Positions 43,793-53,040 of a stretch of DNA of 64,000 bases are shown in pieces. The stretch is from positions 25,632,051 to 25,696,050 of the forward strand of contig CM037880.1 in NCBI GenBank assembly GCA_021292165.1. The letters run 5' to 3'. Below the pieces are notes generated by a model. That model did no database searches and had not been told where the DNA came from. It saw only the letters and a list, made by a program, of their open reading frames with translations. Source of the DNA: Shinisaurus crocodilurus. Taxonomy: Eukaryota > Chordata > Lepidosauria > Squamata > Shinisauridae. Each line of letters starts with the position of its first letter. Position 1 is the first letter of the stretch. The translations under genes were made by a program, and so were the position numbers.

Positions 43793-44172
43793 TACATATT
43801 TACATACAATGAACTGCAAAGGGATCGAGTGCGGGTTATTCTATTCTGGCCTGGTAGGCCGCTCTGTTATGCACTTGGGCGGAGCATCCAAAACCGGGAG
43901 GTGGCGAGGAATTCCGCCGCCTCCCCCTTTTGCACTTTCCAGTGTTGGGAGCCTTTGTTGCGTCGCACCCTCTCGGAGTCTCATGACAACAAGCTTGGCG
44001 AGAACAAAGGCCTCACAGGCGTTCCTGACCCCCCAGCTGTCTGAGCCTACTGGCCCATCCATCTGAGGCATCCTAAAACCGCCTGTCACCTGAATGGTGC
44101 CAGGGATGCTCACCTCACCCTATCCATACCCTAACCCACACTTACCCGCCACAGAGAGGGACCAGCGCCTGC

Positions 44173-44823
44173 TTAGTCCCCTCTCCCCCACCTGCCTGGG
44201 ATAAGTTCCAGCAGGGCCCTTTGCAGATCCTTGATAAATACATCGTTACCTTTGTCAGACAAATGGATTCCATCAATGCGGTACAGCTCCCTCCGGGCCA
44301 ATACAATATCAGGATGGGGTACATTATAACCCACGCCCCCCAGTCCTTTCACAATTTCTCTGTTAACCCTTCTGGCTGCTCTGTTCATAATTCGGGGATT
44401 TGCATTGTTCCTCCAGCACTGTCGTGGTATGATGTGAGACCAGATGATCTGGACCGCCGGCCACCTTTCCTTGATGTTTTGGAAATCTGCGAGCACTTGC
44501 AGCACCAGGGCTTTACTCTTGAGTAAACCCAACTCATTCCCCCCAAGATGCAGCACCAGCAGGTGCGGGGGTTGCTCTTTGAATCCGGACCCGAACAGGG
44601 TTTTAATCAAGCTCTGCCACCGCAAGCCACGGTATCCCAACCAATGGATTTCAGCCATTCGACCCATTCCCAGCTGAGTTCCTTGGCCCGAGGCTGCCAC
44701 CCTTTGAGCTGCCCAGAAAACAAAGCTGTGTCCGCACACCAGAACACGCACCGGTTGGGCCTCTGGGTATTCTGTAATGAAGAAACAGAGGCCGCAGTAT
44801 CGTTCATGGAAATTTACGTACAT
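44173..44823 (-). CDS. SGNH hydrolase of the Ngaro-like element
   Basis: This 216-residue frame has all four SGNH blocks. The nucleophile is Ser33 in 'VCGHSF' (GHS replaces the classical GDS), with Gly66 in 'YRGLRW', Asn96 in 'LGGNE', and the Asp184-x-x-His187 pair in 'DGIHLS'. Its ATG overlaps the end of the recombinase frame, suggesting coupled or shared translation. No signal peptide or membrane segment is seen. Related hydrolases accompany Ngaro elements in other vertebrates; their role in the life cycle is not established. The frame is intact, so the enzyme could be active if expressed. Confidence 0.85.
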   Translation of the reverse strand: MYVNFHERYCGLCFFITEYPEAQPVRVLVCGHSFVFWAAQRVAASGQGTQLGMGRMAEIHWLGYRGLRWQSLIKTLFGSGFKEQPPHLLVLHLGGNELGLLKSKALVLQVLADFQNIKERWPAVQIIWSHIIPRQCWRNNANPRIMNRAARRVNREIVKGLGGVGYNVPHPDIVLARRELYRIDGIHLSDKGNDVFIKDLQRALLELIPGRWGRGD

Positions 44824-45715
44824 AAGACCGATATGCTTGCTATTGCCAACGCCCCACTGCTCGCACTCTGTCGGCAGGGAAGCCTATGGCTGCCGCCGTC
44901 AACGCCGCGCCAATACGGAATGAGTGTGTTCCAAAACGTTTGTCCCCTAGGCCCATTGCTCCCAGCGCTAATTTGGCTACAGCCCAAAACTGGAACTTGG
45001 TGAGTGGTGACCCATCTGCATGTTGGAAAAGCGGACCATCATTCTTTCCCCTGTTGGAGGCGTATGTACGTAGTGCCGTAACTGGGCACAGTTCCGTTTC
45101 TGCGGCCTGGTACAGAAATATGTCTGTCCCCTTAGCTAACTGATCGGTTTTTGATCTGTGCAATTTAATCTTTACCCCAGTTGAAATGAATGTGATATCA
45201 GTATATTGCAGGGCTCGGCTTGATGAATCAGTTTTGGACCTCACCACCAGTTCAGATATACGGAATGCACCGAAAAAGGCTGTCAATGCCGTGGCGTGGA
45301 ACAAAACTGCTTCGTAGTCAGACTTACATATGCCTGGCCACTGTGAATGTAAGCCCATAAGTACTTCTGGTGATATGGGGATTCTCGCATCAGGTGCTGG
45401 GGGTTTTTGTCGTGACCATCCTATTAGCATCTTCTTTAACCTAAAGTCCCTCGTGTTGTCGCCCCAACCCCTAGCTTTGGCTAAAAATGCCAGGCCTGAT
45501 AGTTTTGTTCTCAGTGTACGTACGGACGCACCTTGTTCCCTAGCATATACGCAGAATTGTATCAGCTGTTCAGCTGGAATGGGCCATGTCTCTGGTACAC
45601 TGTTCATTACTCTGAAGTTTTGAAATTCCCTACCTGCCCTGTCGTAGGCTGCCCGCGTACTGGGCGCCAGGGAACTCATGATGGCATTTTCAGCCGCAGA
45701 CCTCCAATCTGCCAA
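44804..45715 (-). pseudogene. Tyrosine recombinase, premature stop before catalytic Tyr
   Basis: The first 291 codons hold the SAM-like N-terminal part ('APSTRAAYDRAGREFQNFRV') and the catalytic core: Arg152 in 'FGAFRISEL', probable Lys189 in 'HRSKTDQ', and His264-x-x-Arg267 in 'THSFRIGAA'. A 'GRW' follows at 288-290. A TAG at 44840-44842 then stops the frame. The frame continues beyond it and meets Tyr 6 codons later, at the spacing expected for the nucleophile, before its own stop at 44804-44806. It starts 37 bp inside the RT-RH frame. A single-base change would explain the stop. A sequencing error is possible. Confidence 0.85.
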
Positions 45716-47670
45716 AGATAGTCTGGCATCATTATAGGAAGTTCAGAAGCCCATGGGGCTAGCTGCCTAAATCTTTTCATTTGATTTCGTGATAATGCAT
45801 CGGCGATTCCGTTGTCTAATCCTGGCACGTGTCGAGCTCGGAACAGGATATTAAATTTGAGGCACTGCATCGTGATGGTCCTTACTAGGCACATCACGTT
45901 GTTTTTCTTTGAGGTAAGTGAGTTAATTACTTGAACAGTTGCCTGATTGTCACAGAGGAAATGTACCACAGAATTGGAGAGCTGTTCTGCCCATATGCGC
46001 ACGGCTACGTATACCGGGAACAATTCTAGAAAAGTGAGGTCACGCACCAGTTCAGAGGATTTCCATTGCTCTGGCCAGCCGTTTGCGCACCACTGCTCCC
46101 CCAAGATGGCCCCGAAGCCCAAGGTGCCGGATGCATCTGATTGGACCCTAAATTCTGCGTCCAATAACCTGTCTTGTCTCCAAAATGAAATACCATTGAA
46201 TTGTGTCAAAAATCTGGCCCATATTTGCAGGTCGGCTCTGATGGATGCCGATACCTGCAACCTGTGGTGTGGTCGAGTCAATGTTTGCATGGCATTGCAC
46301 AGACGGCGCAAGAAAGCTCTACCAGGTGCGATTACACTACAAGCAAAATTGAGATGTCCCACCAGTTCCTGCAGCCCTCTTAACGTGATCTTTTTTAAGT
46401 GCAGTGTATTGTTGATTTTATCCCGTAGGGCTTTGATCTTCTCTTCGGGTAGCCTGGAACACTGTTGAACTGTGTCCAGTTCTATCCCCAAGAAGGTTAG
46501 CCTATTTGCTGGTCCCTCAGTCTTTTCATGCGCCAATGGTACTCCAATTGTATTGCATAGTATGCTGAATTGATGCATAAGTTTCGCACATTGGTTGGAG
46601 TAGAGTGGGCCAGCAAACAGGAAATCGTCCAGGTAGTGCACTACATGCGTGAGGTTAGCTCTGTTCTGCACTGCCCAATCCAAAAATGAGCTGAACCGCT
46701 CAAATGCTGAGCAAGAGATGGAACACCCCATCGGCATAGCTCTATCGAAGAAGAACTGGCCCTGTATATGGAAGCCTAACAGGTCGAAGTCTAGTGGGTG
46801 GACCGGTAACAAACGGAAGGCTGATTTAATATCGCATTTTCCCATCAGGGCGCCTGGTCCACAATTTCGGACCATTGCCACAGCTGAATCAAATGATGCA
46901 TATTTCACCGAGCATAGATGCTCGGGGATTGCATCATTCACCGAGGCGCCCTTAGGAAATGACAGGTTATGTATCAAACGATATTCGCCGGGTGCCTTCT
47001 TAGGGACTATGCCCAGCGGGGACACCCGGAGTGATGGCATAGGGAGCGTGTCAAAAGGGCCGAGGACCCTCCCTTCTTTTATCTCTTTTTTAATTTTGTC
47101 TAATGCCACATGCTGGAGCTCAGCAATTGATTTTTGGTTGGGGGCCATAGAATGTAGTCGCGGACCTGTGTATGGAATTCTGAAGCCATATTTAAAGCCA
47201 TGGTATAAATAACCTGCATCTTCCCTGTGTGGGTAGATGTCTAATAGAGGCCATAGAGCTTGTAATTTAATTGGACTGGGGCCCTTTTGGAACCTGGGCA
47301 TGTCCTGTTCCATGTGGGAAATTGTTCTGGTTGCTTGCTCTGGGTTGGCCCTTATGGGGCTTAAGCTTGGGGCATGTGCTGACTGCATGTGCTGCTCCAC
47401 AAAGCCCACATGCGTGTCTGAAGTTACATCCGGATCGTTTGCAGCCTCCCCTTGAGAAATCCCAACAGACTGGCCGGGGTTGAACCGGCTGACCCGGTGG
47501 ATTGTACGCACTGGGGGATCCTTGGTATTCAGCCATGATGTGCCCGGTGGCCGCTCTTTCCCCAAAAATCGGCCGTGCTGGAATTGTGTATTCCATCCAT
47601 ATATCACTGTCCTTAATGTCCCATCTGATGTACCGATCTGCTGCCGCCTTCTCCCGGAAGGCCTCGTCAT
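45676..47670 (-). CDS. Reverse transcriptase-RNase H of the Ngaro-like element
   Basis: This is an open frame of 664 codons. The RT domain spans roughly residues 180-400, with Asp280 in 'GKCDIKSAF', 'PMGCSISCSAFERF' near 313-326 and the catalytic 'YLDD' at 346-349. RNase H spans roughly 505-630 with Asp512 ('QSDASG'), Glu549, Asp574 ('CDNQAT') and Asp624 ('IADALSR'), so the D-E-D-D set is complete. The first 130 or so codons overlap gag in another frame (404 bp) and probably are not translated as such. Initiation at Met120/Met124 or a frameshift from gag are both possible. No protease domain is seen, as is usual for YR retrotransposons. Confidence 0.9.
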   Translation of the reverse strand: MTRPSGRRRQQIGTSDGTLRTVIYGWNTQFQHGRFLGKERPPGTSWLNTKDPPVRTIHRVSRFNPGQSVGISQGEAANDPDVTSDTHVGFVEQHMQSAHAPSLSPIRANPEQATRTISHMEQDMPRFQKGPSPIKLQALWPLLDIYPHREDAGYLYHGFKYGFRIPYTGPRLHSMAPNQKSIAELQHVALDKIKKEIKEGRVLGPFDTLPMPSLRVSPLGIVPKKAPGEYRLIHNLSFPKGASVNDAIPEHLCSVKYASFDSAVAMVRNCGPGALMGKCDIKSAFRLLPVHPLDFDLLGFHIQGQFFFDRAMPMGCSISCSAFERFSSFLDWAVQNRANLTHVVHYLDDFLFAGPLYSNQCAKLMHQFSILCNTIGVPLAHEKTEGPANRLTFLGIELDTVQQCSRLPEEKIKALRDKINNTLHLKKITLRGLQELVGHLNFACSVIAPGRAFLRRLCNAMQTLTRPHHRLQVSASIRADLQIWARFLTQFNGISFWRQDRLLDAEFRVQSDASGTLGFGAILGEQWCANGWPEQWKSSELVRDLTFLELFPVYVAVRIWAEQLSNSVVHFLCDNQATVQVINSLTSKKNNVMCLVRTITMQCLKFNILFRARHVPGLDNGIADALSRNQMKRFRQLAPWASELPIMMPDYLWQIGGLRLKMPS

Positions 47671-48472
47671 ACTGTAGCCACGCTGGACCTTCGTAGCAGG
47701 AGTATGCTCTAAATATTATGTCTAGGTATTTAACTAGTACGACACCTTTTTCTGGGTATTTCTGTAGAACTACTCCCAGGTAGGTCAAGTATCCCGCTAG
47801 CCAGTTAGACCATGTGCGCGGGGGTTTCTTCTTTTTTGCTTTTTCTTTCTCTGTGTCGCTAAGCTTCTCTAATTCCTGTGTTTCAGGTTCCCTTTGCAAA
47901 AGGGAGAACATGTCAATGAACTCCCCCCTCAATATTTTTTCCCTTGTGGATTGAGATAGATGGAAGCCAAGTGGGAATGACGGCCCTCCGTGATATCTAT
48001 TTCCGGCAGTTGAGTTCGGGTAGTTATCTACAGCTGCCGGTGCAAAACCCATCGTACCGAGTGTGTTTGGTCCACCCCACGCTGGTGCGCATGCCTCAGC
48101 TAGAGTTGAGGTGCCCCCTGCATGTGGGTTGGGAAGTGTATAGAGGGCCACTTGTTGTGTGTTAGTTGCATTCGCTGGGAGGGCATTGTCCTTATGTGTT
48201 TGGCCTGCTTCTGCCGCCGCGATGGATGCTGTATTAGATACAGCCTGGGTGTTGGGTGTACCCTGACGCTCTGCCTGACATGTATTTGTCGTCGTTGGTC
48301 TGTCGGGGCTGCCGGCATCCGTGTTATTGTTCTCGGTTACTTGTGACTGCCCCCTGACATTTGACCCGGAATTACGACCCCCCAATGCCTGTGCTAGGAT
48401 GTTGACAAACTCCTGGAGTGACACCTGGGGTGTACTAGGTGTCCCTGTTCTGGCTGGTGTTTGCCTTGCCAC
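47267..48472 (-). CDS. Gag-like protein, C-terminal part with zinc motifs
   Basis: This 401-codon frame opens with GTG, so its true start lies upstream or in another frame. Residues 336-353 form a CCCH finger (C-x7-C-x4-C-x3-H) and 355-367 a knuckle-like C-x2-C-x3-H-x4-C, giving RNA-binding capacity. The N-terminal part is rich in Thr, Asn, Gln and Pro. A central helical, charged region ('EKLSDTEKEKAKKKKPPRTW') precedes the conserved 'WLAGYLTYLGVVLQKYPEKG' block. The last 404 bp overlap the RT frame. Confidence 0.8.
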   Translation of the reverse strand: MARQTPARTGTPSTPQVSLQEFVNILAQALGGRNSGSNVRGQSQVTENNNTDAGSPDRPTTTNTCQAERQGTPNTQAVSNTASIAAAEAGQTHKDNALPANATNTQQVALYTLPNPHAGGTSTLAEACAPAWGGPNTLGTMGFAPAAVDNYPNSTAGNRYHGGPSFPLGFHLSQSTREKILRGEFIDMFSLLQREPETQELEKLSDTEKEKAKKKKPPRTWSNWLAGYLTYLGVVLQKYPEKGVVLVKYLDIIFRAYSCYEGPAWLQYDEAFREKAAADRYIRWDIKDSDIWMEYTIPARPIFGERAATGHIMAEYQGSPSAYNPPGQPVQPRPVCWDFSRGGCKRSGCNFRHACGLCGAAHAVSTCPKLKPHKGQPRASNQNNFPHGTGHAQVPKGPQSN

Positions 48473-48545
48473 AGGTGTTGTGGGGGGGGGTGCAAATTCG
48501 CGGAGGAGTGCCTGTACCTGTCATGGTGTTGGTCAGAGCCTCCGC

Positions 48546-49118
48546 TCAGTGCATCGTGTCTCGTGTACTCACCGTCACGCGTTGACGGTCCCGGGTGAGG
48601 TTCATGCTCTTGTGCATAGGGGGGGCTTCTGTCGCTGTTGGTCGCTGCCTGTTGGCTTCTGTATGGACTTGCCCTGTCGTTGCTGGGGGACCATCTGGAC
48701 TGATGTTCTTCTCTCCAGGCCCTGGGGCTGACACCGGGTGATGCGTATTTTTGTCGGACAGCTGCTTGGTTGTGGTCTCTACCGCATTGATGCGATCTGC
48801 AAGGGAATGCCATAATGCACGTTGAGTTTGACCCCTTGTGCGCAACTTTTCGCCACTCACCTGTGTAACGGGGGCGCGGTGTCCACCCAAGTGGTTTGCT
48901 GCGTCTTCTGCTGCCTCGACTTGATGCGTGAGGGTAGATAGGTCGATCTCTTCTCCGTCAGACGAGGATGAGTATGACACCAGGTTACGTGAGTGTTTGG
49001 GTGGATGCTTTTGAGCCGTCTTCTTCGATATAGCACCCTTGTTGCTCTTGCTGCTTGATTTCCTCTTTGAAGGCATTTCTTCGGGTAGGTGGCTCACTAA
49101 ATTGACAAAATAAAGCAA
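48546..49118 (-). pseudogene. Probable gag N-terminal part, separated by a stop and frame change
   Basis: This 190-codon frame has a more likely start at Met15 (49076), followed by a Lys/Ser-rich basic stretch and an acidic Ser/Asp patch ('SSSSDGEEIDLS'). A possible coiled coil ('LADRINAVETTTKQLSDKN') follows. A TGA ends it at 48546, and the downstream gag frame is shifted. The C9 run at about 48482-48490 and the short interval suggest frameshift decay of a single gag. Alternatively, it could be a separate small ORF. Confidence 0.55.
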
Positions 49119-49310
49119 CAGTTAGCATATGCCGTAAGAAGAGCAATTATGGGTGCGTTGTACCTGGGGTTGCGTTCCGATCTGTCCGTGCCCGCCTCCC
49201 ACGGCGTTGTTTTGCGTGCGCAGGCTGTGCCACTTCGACGCCCATTCTAGAGTCTGGGAAAGGAGCATAAAAAAATAAATAAATAAAAAACCACACACAC
49301 ACCACGCCTA

Positions 49311-49338
49311 CCCACACACACACACACACACACACACA
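49311..49338. repeat. (CA)n microsatellite
   Basis: About 12 CA units between the gag-like region and the GC-rich 5' region. Confidence 0.9.
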
Positions 49339-50557
49339 AAGGGAGCCATTCTTATGCTCTGTGCCGCGCGGGTGGGCGCCACCCCCTGCCTCCCGTGACA
49401 GCTGATGTGGCTGGGCCGGCATGGGGGGGGGCGGCGCGCTCCCGTCGCGGCACAGGCGGCTGGGCTGAATTGCCTGCCCTGCCGCCCACCTGCGGCCGCG
49501 TGGCGGGGCCCTCGGGCGAGTCCGTGGCTCGTGGGGGGGCTGACCGCCCCCCTGCCCACGCTGGGGCCATGGCCCCCTGGTCGGCCCGGCGGCGTCCCGC
49601 GCATGCGCGGGGGCCAAACTAGGCCGCGCCGCTCCCGTCGTCGCAGTGGCCGGCGCCGGGGTGGCGGCAGCCCCGGGGTGGCGCGCCCCTGCCCCCGACG
49701 CGCCGCAGCAGATGCCCGGCCGGACAAACCCGCCGCCAAGCTGCCCATGGCAGCTCAGCAGCGGTAACGGCCGCCGGGGGGGAGGCGGCAGCCCGCCGCT
49801 GCGTCGGCGGCAGGACTGCCGCATCGGACCCACCGCCCGCGGCGGCGCATTGAGGCCACCGGGATCGTCAGCGGCTCCAGGGGGGGGAGGCGCGCGGAGC
49901 GTCCCCTGCCCCCGCCACAACCGAAGCCGCCGGGCCGGACGCCGCGCGCGGTTATTTGTGCTGGCCAGGCTGCGCTGAGCGCCTGGCCGGCCGAATTGAG
50001 GGCACGGTGGGGGGGGGGAAGGGGCGCCGGCTGGGCCATCGATGCCCGCCACGCCGCGTGGGAGCGCCTGGGCCGCAAGGGAGGGGGCGTGGAGCATCCC
50101 CCCGCCCCTGCCGCGACCGGATCCGTTGGGCAGGCCGGGGCGCCACACGCGTCCGGGCGCCGTTCACGCCGCTCGCACCCTCCCCGCCGAGAGGTGGCCG
50201 CTGCCCAGGTGCGGATGCCTCTCCCCCGCCCGCGCCATGGCCAAGTTAGTTGTGCCGGCCAGGCTGTGCTAATCGCCCGGCCGGACGAGGTGAGGGCAGG
50301 GGTGTGTGTGCCCCGCCGCAGTATCGGCGGCGAGGCCGTAAAAGCCCGCCGCGCCGCTTACGGTGGCGCGGTGAGGCCATTGGGAACCTCCGTGACTCGG
50401 GGGGGGGGCGCTTGGCGGCTCTCCCCTTGTTGCTGCAGCAGCGGCCGGGCCTGGACGTCCGGTGGACGGAGTGAGCGTGGGGGAAGGGGGCGCCGCGCCG
50501 CACCCGCCTCACACCCGCGCCCTCTTGGGCCGAGCCGCTGCCGGTGCCACGCCGGCC

Positions 50558-51012
50558 GATGTATAAGGCGGCCGTTGGGGTTTTCTTTGCGAAGTGAATG
50601 CAAGGGGCCGGGCGGGCAGCTGTGGCTTTTGGGTTGGGGCAGCCCGGCGAGAGGAGTCCCGTCCGGCCCTCGGCTAACCCCTCTGCGGTGTCTGCGCCTG
50701 CTCCTTGCTCTTGTGGGGGGTTTAAAAGTAAGTCCGTGCTGCTTGTGGTATATAAGCAGCAGCTGGCTTAAGTTAAGTATCGGACTTTTCTTGTGGCTTC
50801 AACCCCACCCTTTTGCCTCCCTTTTTCTCCCCCATCCCCTTAGCTGACCGTGCACGTGTTCCTCCGATGAATTCCGGATTGGTGGCGAAGAAGAGCTGCG
50901 AAGCACCAGCTGCGAAGAACAAAGAGGGTGTGGGGCGGTGCTGCAGGGCCTAATATTGGCTTCTGTAACCCCGCCCCCCCTACCTGAGGCATACCTGCGA
51001 GAACTGGTAAGT
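50558..51012 (+). promoter_or_regulatory. Possible plus-strand TATA boxes and splice donor
   Basis: TATA-like GTATAAGG at 50561 and TATATAAG at 50743 lie in CpG-rich DNA. A donor-like CTG/GTAAGT is at 51006/51007. These could mark a transcript leaving the island opposite to the retrotransposon, but no coding exon follows. Confidence 0.2.
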
Positions 51013-51091
51013 CTCGCTTCTCCTCCCCCCACGTCCGCAAAATTTCTCCCCGCCCACAGTTGCACGTGATGCGGGGGAAGGTCATTAATGT

Positions 51092-51133
51092 CAACAGGTT
51101 TAAGTGTACTTGACTCTGTGTTGGATTGTGGCT
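51092..51133 (-). repeat. Inverted arm flanking the Ngaro-like element (right)
   Basis: Mirror of 43686-43726. Between this arm and the GCGGACGT-type end near 51038 lie about 50 bp that have no counterpart at the left. Confidence 0.7.
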
Positions 51134-51890
51134 GCTCGGTAGTGGATGTACAAAGATGTACCCATTGTTATATGTAAACCACTTAAGAATTTTATTATAT
51201 CAAGTACAACAACAACAACAACAATTTCTCTCACACAGACACAATTCCCCCACCCCCAACAGAAACTGGCTGGCTGAGGTCTCTGGAAATCCACTCCAAG
51301 GAGGAATCAAGTATAGAATGGAGAGAAAAAGGCACTCATGGTGGTTTCCTAAATTGCTTTCGCTCTTTCTGTGTGACCCTAATGGACAAAAGCCTGCCAA
51401 AGTCTCTCAGATTCTCCACATTTGGCTGATGGTGAACAGAGGTGGAGTGGAGAACATGTCAAAAACAAGGTGTAGAAAAACTGAAAGAGGCCTTGGAAGA
51501 ATTGCACATAGACCAACAGGGGTGTGCATGAGTGTGTAGCAGAAAGATTCAGAATTTCCCCATCCCTGCTTAAGCAGATAACCTCAGTCCTGGGTTTTTA
51601 AAGTTTTAAGACCCCACCCCACTCTAGTCCCACGCACCCAGTACTTGTCAGTCTGAAATTCGTGCCAAACTATTTTTAATCACATCCTCTGAGATCTGTC
51701 TAGGTTTTTTTTTTTTCTTCCAGGAAATTTAATTTAACCTAATCCACTGAAGGAAGTACTAAAATACACTGTAAGCTGCATTTCCTCCTTTCTGGTCTCC
51801 CCTCCTGTCTGCCTGCTGCACAGTCTCATGGTCCATGCCTCATCCTTCCTCCTCAGGGGCCAGATAAGCGAAAGGGAAGAAGGAGAGGGG

Positions 51891-51946
<56 letters not shown>

Positions 51947-52535
51947 CAGTCTGACACAAAGGGGGCACTTAAATGGAGATTAACAAAAATAACAGCCAAA
52001 GATGAACATCTGCTTCTGCCATTATCACATTATGTGGATAATTACAACATTGGCTTCCACGTTGGGGGAAACAATGCAAGGTAATACACTTTAGTAAACA
52101 AAGACGTGGATTTGAAGCCCCTCAGCCCATTCTGTATAAACTGTTTTACATCCAAACGACATGTTCTCTGGCTGTGTTGATCAGCTTTTTATAATAAGCT
52201 GATTTTGCATGTAAGACTGGCACAATGCTACATTTCTAAGCAATTTAACGTGCAGTTGTTCTGAACAAAAACCACATGATTTCCCTACGCCCGAACAATC
52301 TTTGTGATTGGGTGGGAGGATTAGATGTCTCTCAGGTGTCAAGGACAACATCTTAGAACAGTCAGCCATAAAGGTTCTCCCGAGGTAGGCATGGAGAGAA
52401 GGCAAGAAGAGGTCATATCTGGTTTCATCAATGTGCTTAACGCTAGGAGTTTTATTTATATTTTATTACATTTTATTTCAATCTTTTTTTCCATAGGAGT
52501 GTCAGAAAAATCTACTTTCAACACAGCTGTTGAGG
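51134..52535. other. No gene recognised; (GA)n at 51897-51943
   Basis: A short (CAA)n run is at 51207-51223 after 'GTAAACCACTTAAGAATTTT', which resembles a LINE tail. An uninterrupted GA tract of about 46 bp is at 51897-51943. No exon or RNA gene can be supported. Confidence 0.45.
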
Positions 52536-52665
52536 AGGGGCCGTAGCTCAGCCAGCAGTAGAGTACATGCTTTGCCTACAAAAGGTTATTTGCATACAAT
52601 CCCTGACATCTCTGGGTACAGTTAGGAAAGAATCCTTCCTGAAATCCTGGAGAGCCAGGGCCAGT
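52536..52665 (+). mobile_element. tRNA SINE family B
   Basis: 'GGGGCCGTAGCTCAGCCAGC' and 'AGTAGAGTACATGCTTTGCC' form the box A region; box B is decayed (ATACAATCCCTG). The body 'GAATCCTTCCTGAAATCCTG' and 'GGAGAGCCAGGGCCAGTCAG' is typical. Confidence 0.7.
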
Positions 52666-52671
52666 CAGTGA

Positions 52672-52858
52672 CTGGATTCACAAGACACGGCAATCCCACT
52701 TGGGGGGGTTGTTGTGTCGTGCAAACTCACCATTGGTTATTTGGGGTGGCTGTTAAGCCCACCGGGGTGGGTTTATAAGCCACCCTGACAGCCCATGGCT
52801 TCTTGTAGGGTTTAGAAGCCACCCCAGGGGTTGCCGTGTTGTCTGAACTGAACCTGGA
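52672..52858. repeat. Inverted repeat, GACACGGCAA family
   Basis: Left arm 'AAGACACGGCAATCCCA', right arm 'GGGGTTGCCGTGTTGTC', with a nested GGGGTGGC/GCCACCCC series between. MITE-like, with no second copy in the window. Confidence 0.5.
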
Positions 52859-53040
52859 TGACACGACAAGCCCTAGGTTAATCCAAATGCCTGCAGAGCT
52901 GCCTGGCAAGAGCAGCAAAATCCCTTTGCTCTGCTGCTCTTGCCAAGTGGCTCTGGGCGAGCACCACGGAGACAGCTGCTGCTCCAAACTGTCAGAGTGG
53001 CATTGGGGGCGGCTGACAGAGGCTGCAGGATCCTGTACTA

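Larger units (their letters stand above)
49147..51060 (-). promoter_or_regulatory. CpG-island-like 5' region with degenerate tandem units
   Basis: Very GC- and CpG-rich, with many G/C runs. Imperfect repeats of about 230-340 bp can be traced. GGCGGGGCCCTCGGGCGAGT at 49503, GCGCATTGAGGCCACCGGGA at 49834 and GGCGCGGTGAGGCCATTGGG at 50363 are related. GTGCTGGCCAGGCTGCGCTG at 49958 and GTGCCGGCCAGGCTGTGCTA at 50253 are another pair. The region lies where the element's promoter should be. Long Pro/Ala/Arg-rich frames on both strands are a by-product of GC richness. Confidence 0.6.
43727..51090 (-). mobile_element. Ngaro/DIRS-like tyrosine recombinase retrotransposon
   Basis: The minus strand carries, in order, a GC-rich 5' region, gag, RT-RNase H, tyrosine recombinase, SGNH hydrolase and an AATAAA. 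This order without a methyltransferase, plus the hydrolase, is the arrangement known for Ngaro-type YR retrotransposons. The ends are not proven. Short imperfect inverted similarity exists between 43727-43775 (GCGGACGTATAGG...) and 50995-51040 (...ACGTCCGC), whereas Ngaro would be expected to have split direct repeats, which I could not find by eye. Long open frames indicate recent activity. Confidence 0.85.

Noticed and set aside
49147..50148. A 333-codon frame on the minus strand in the GC-rich region
   Set aside because: Composition is Pro/Ala/Gly/Arg with no domain, all frames on both strands are open here, and the frame runs through a CA microsatellite (poly Cys-Val). It is a product of GC richness.
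49996..50847. A 283-codon frame on the plus strand
   Set aside because: Same GC artefact; no family features and no conserved start or splice context.
51897..51943. GA tract as a regulatory GAGA element
   Set aside because: Simple uninterrupted microsatellite with no promoter features around it.
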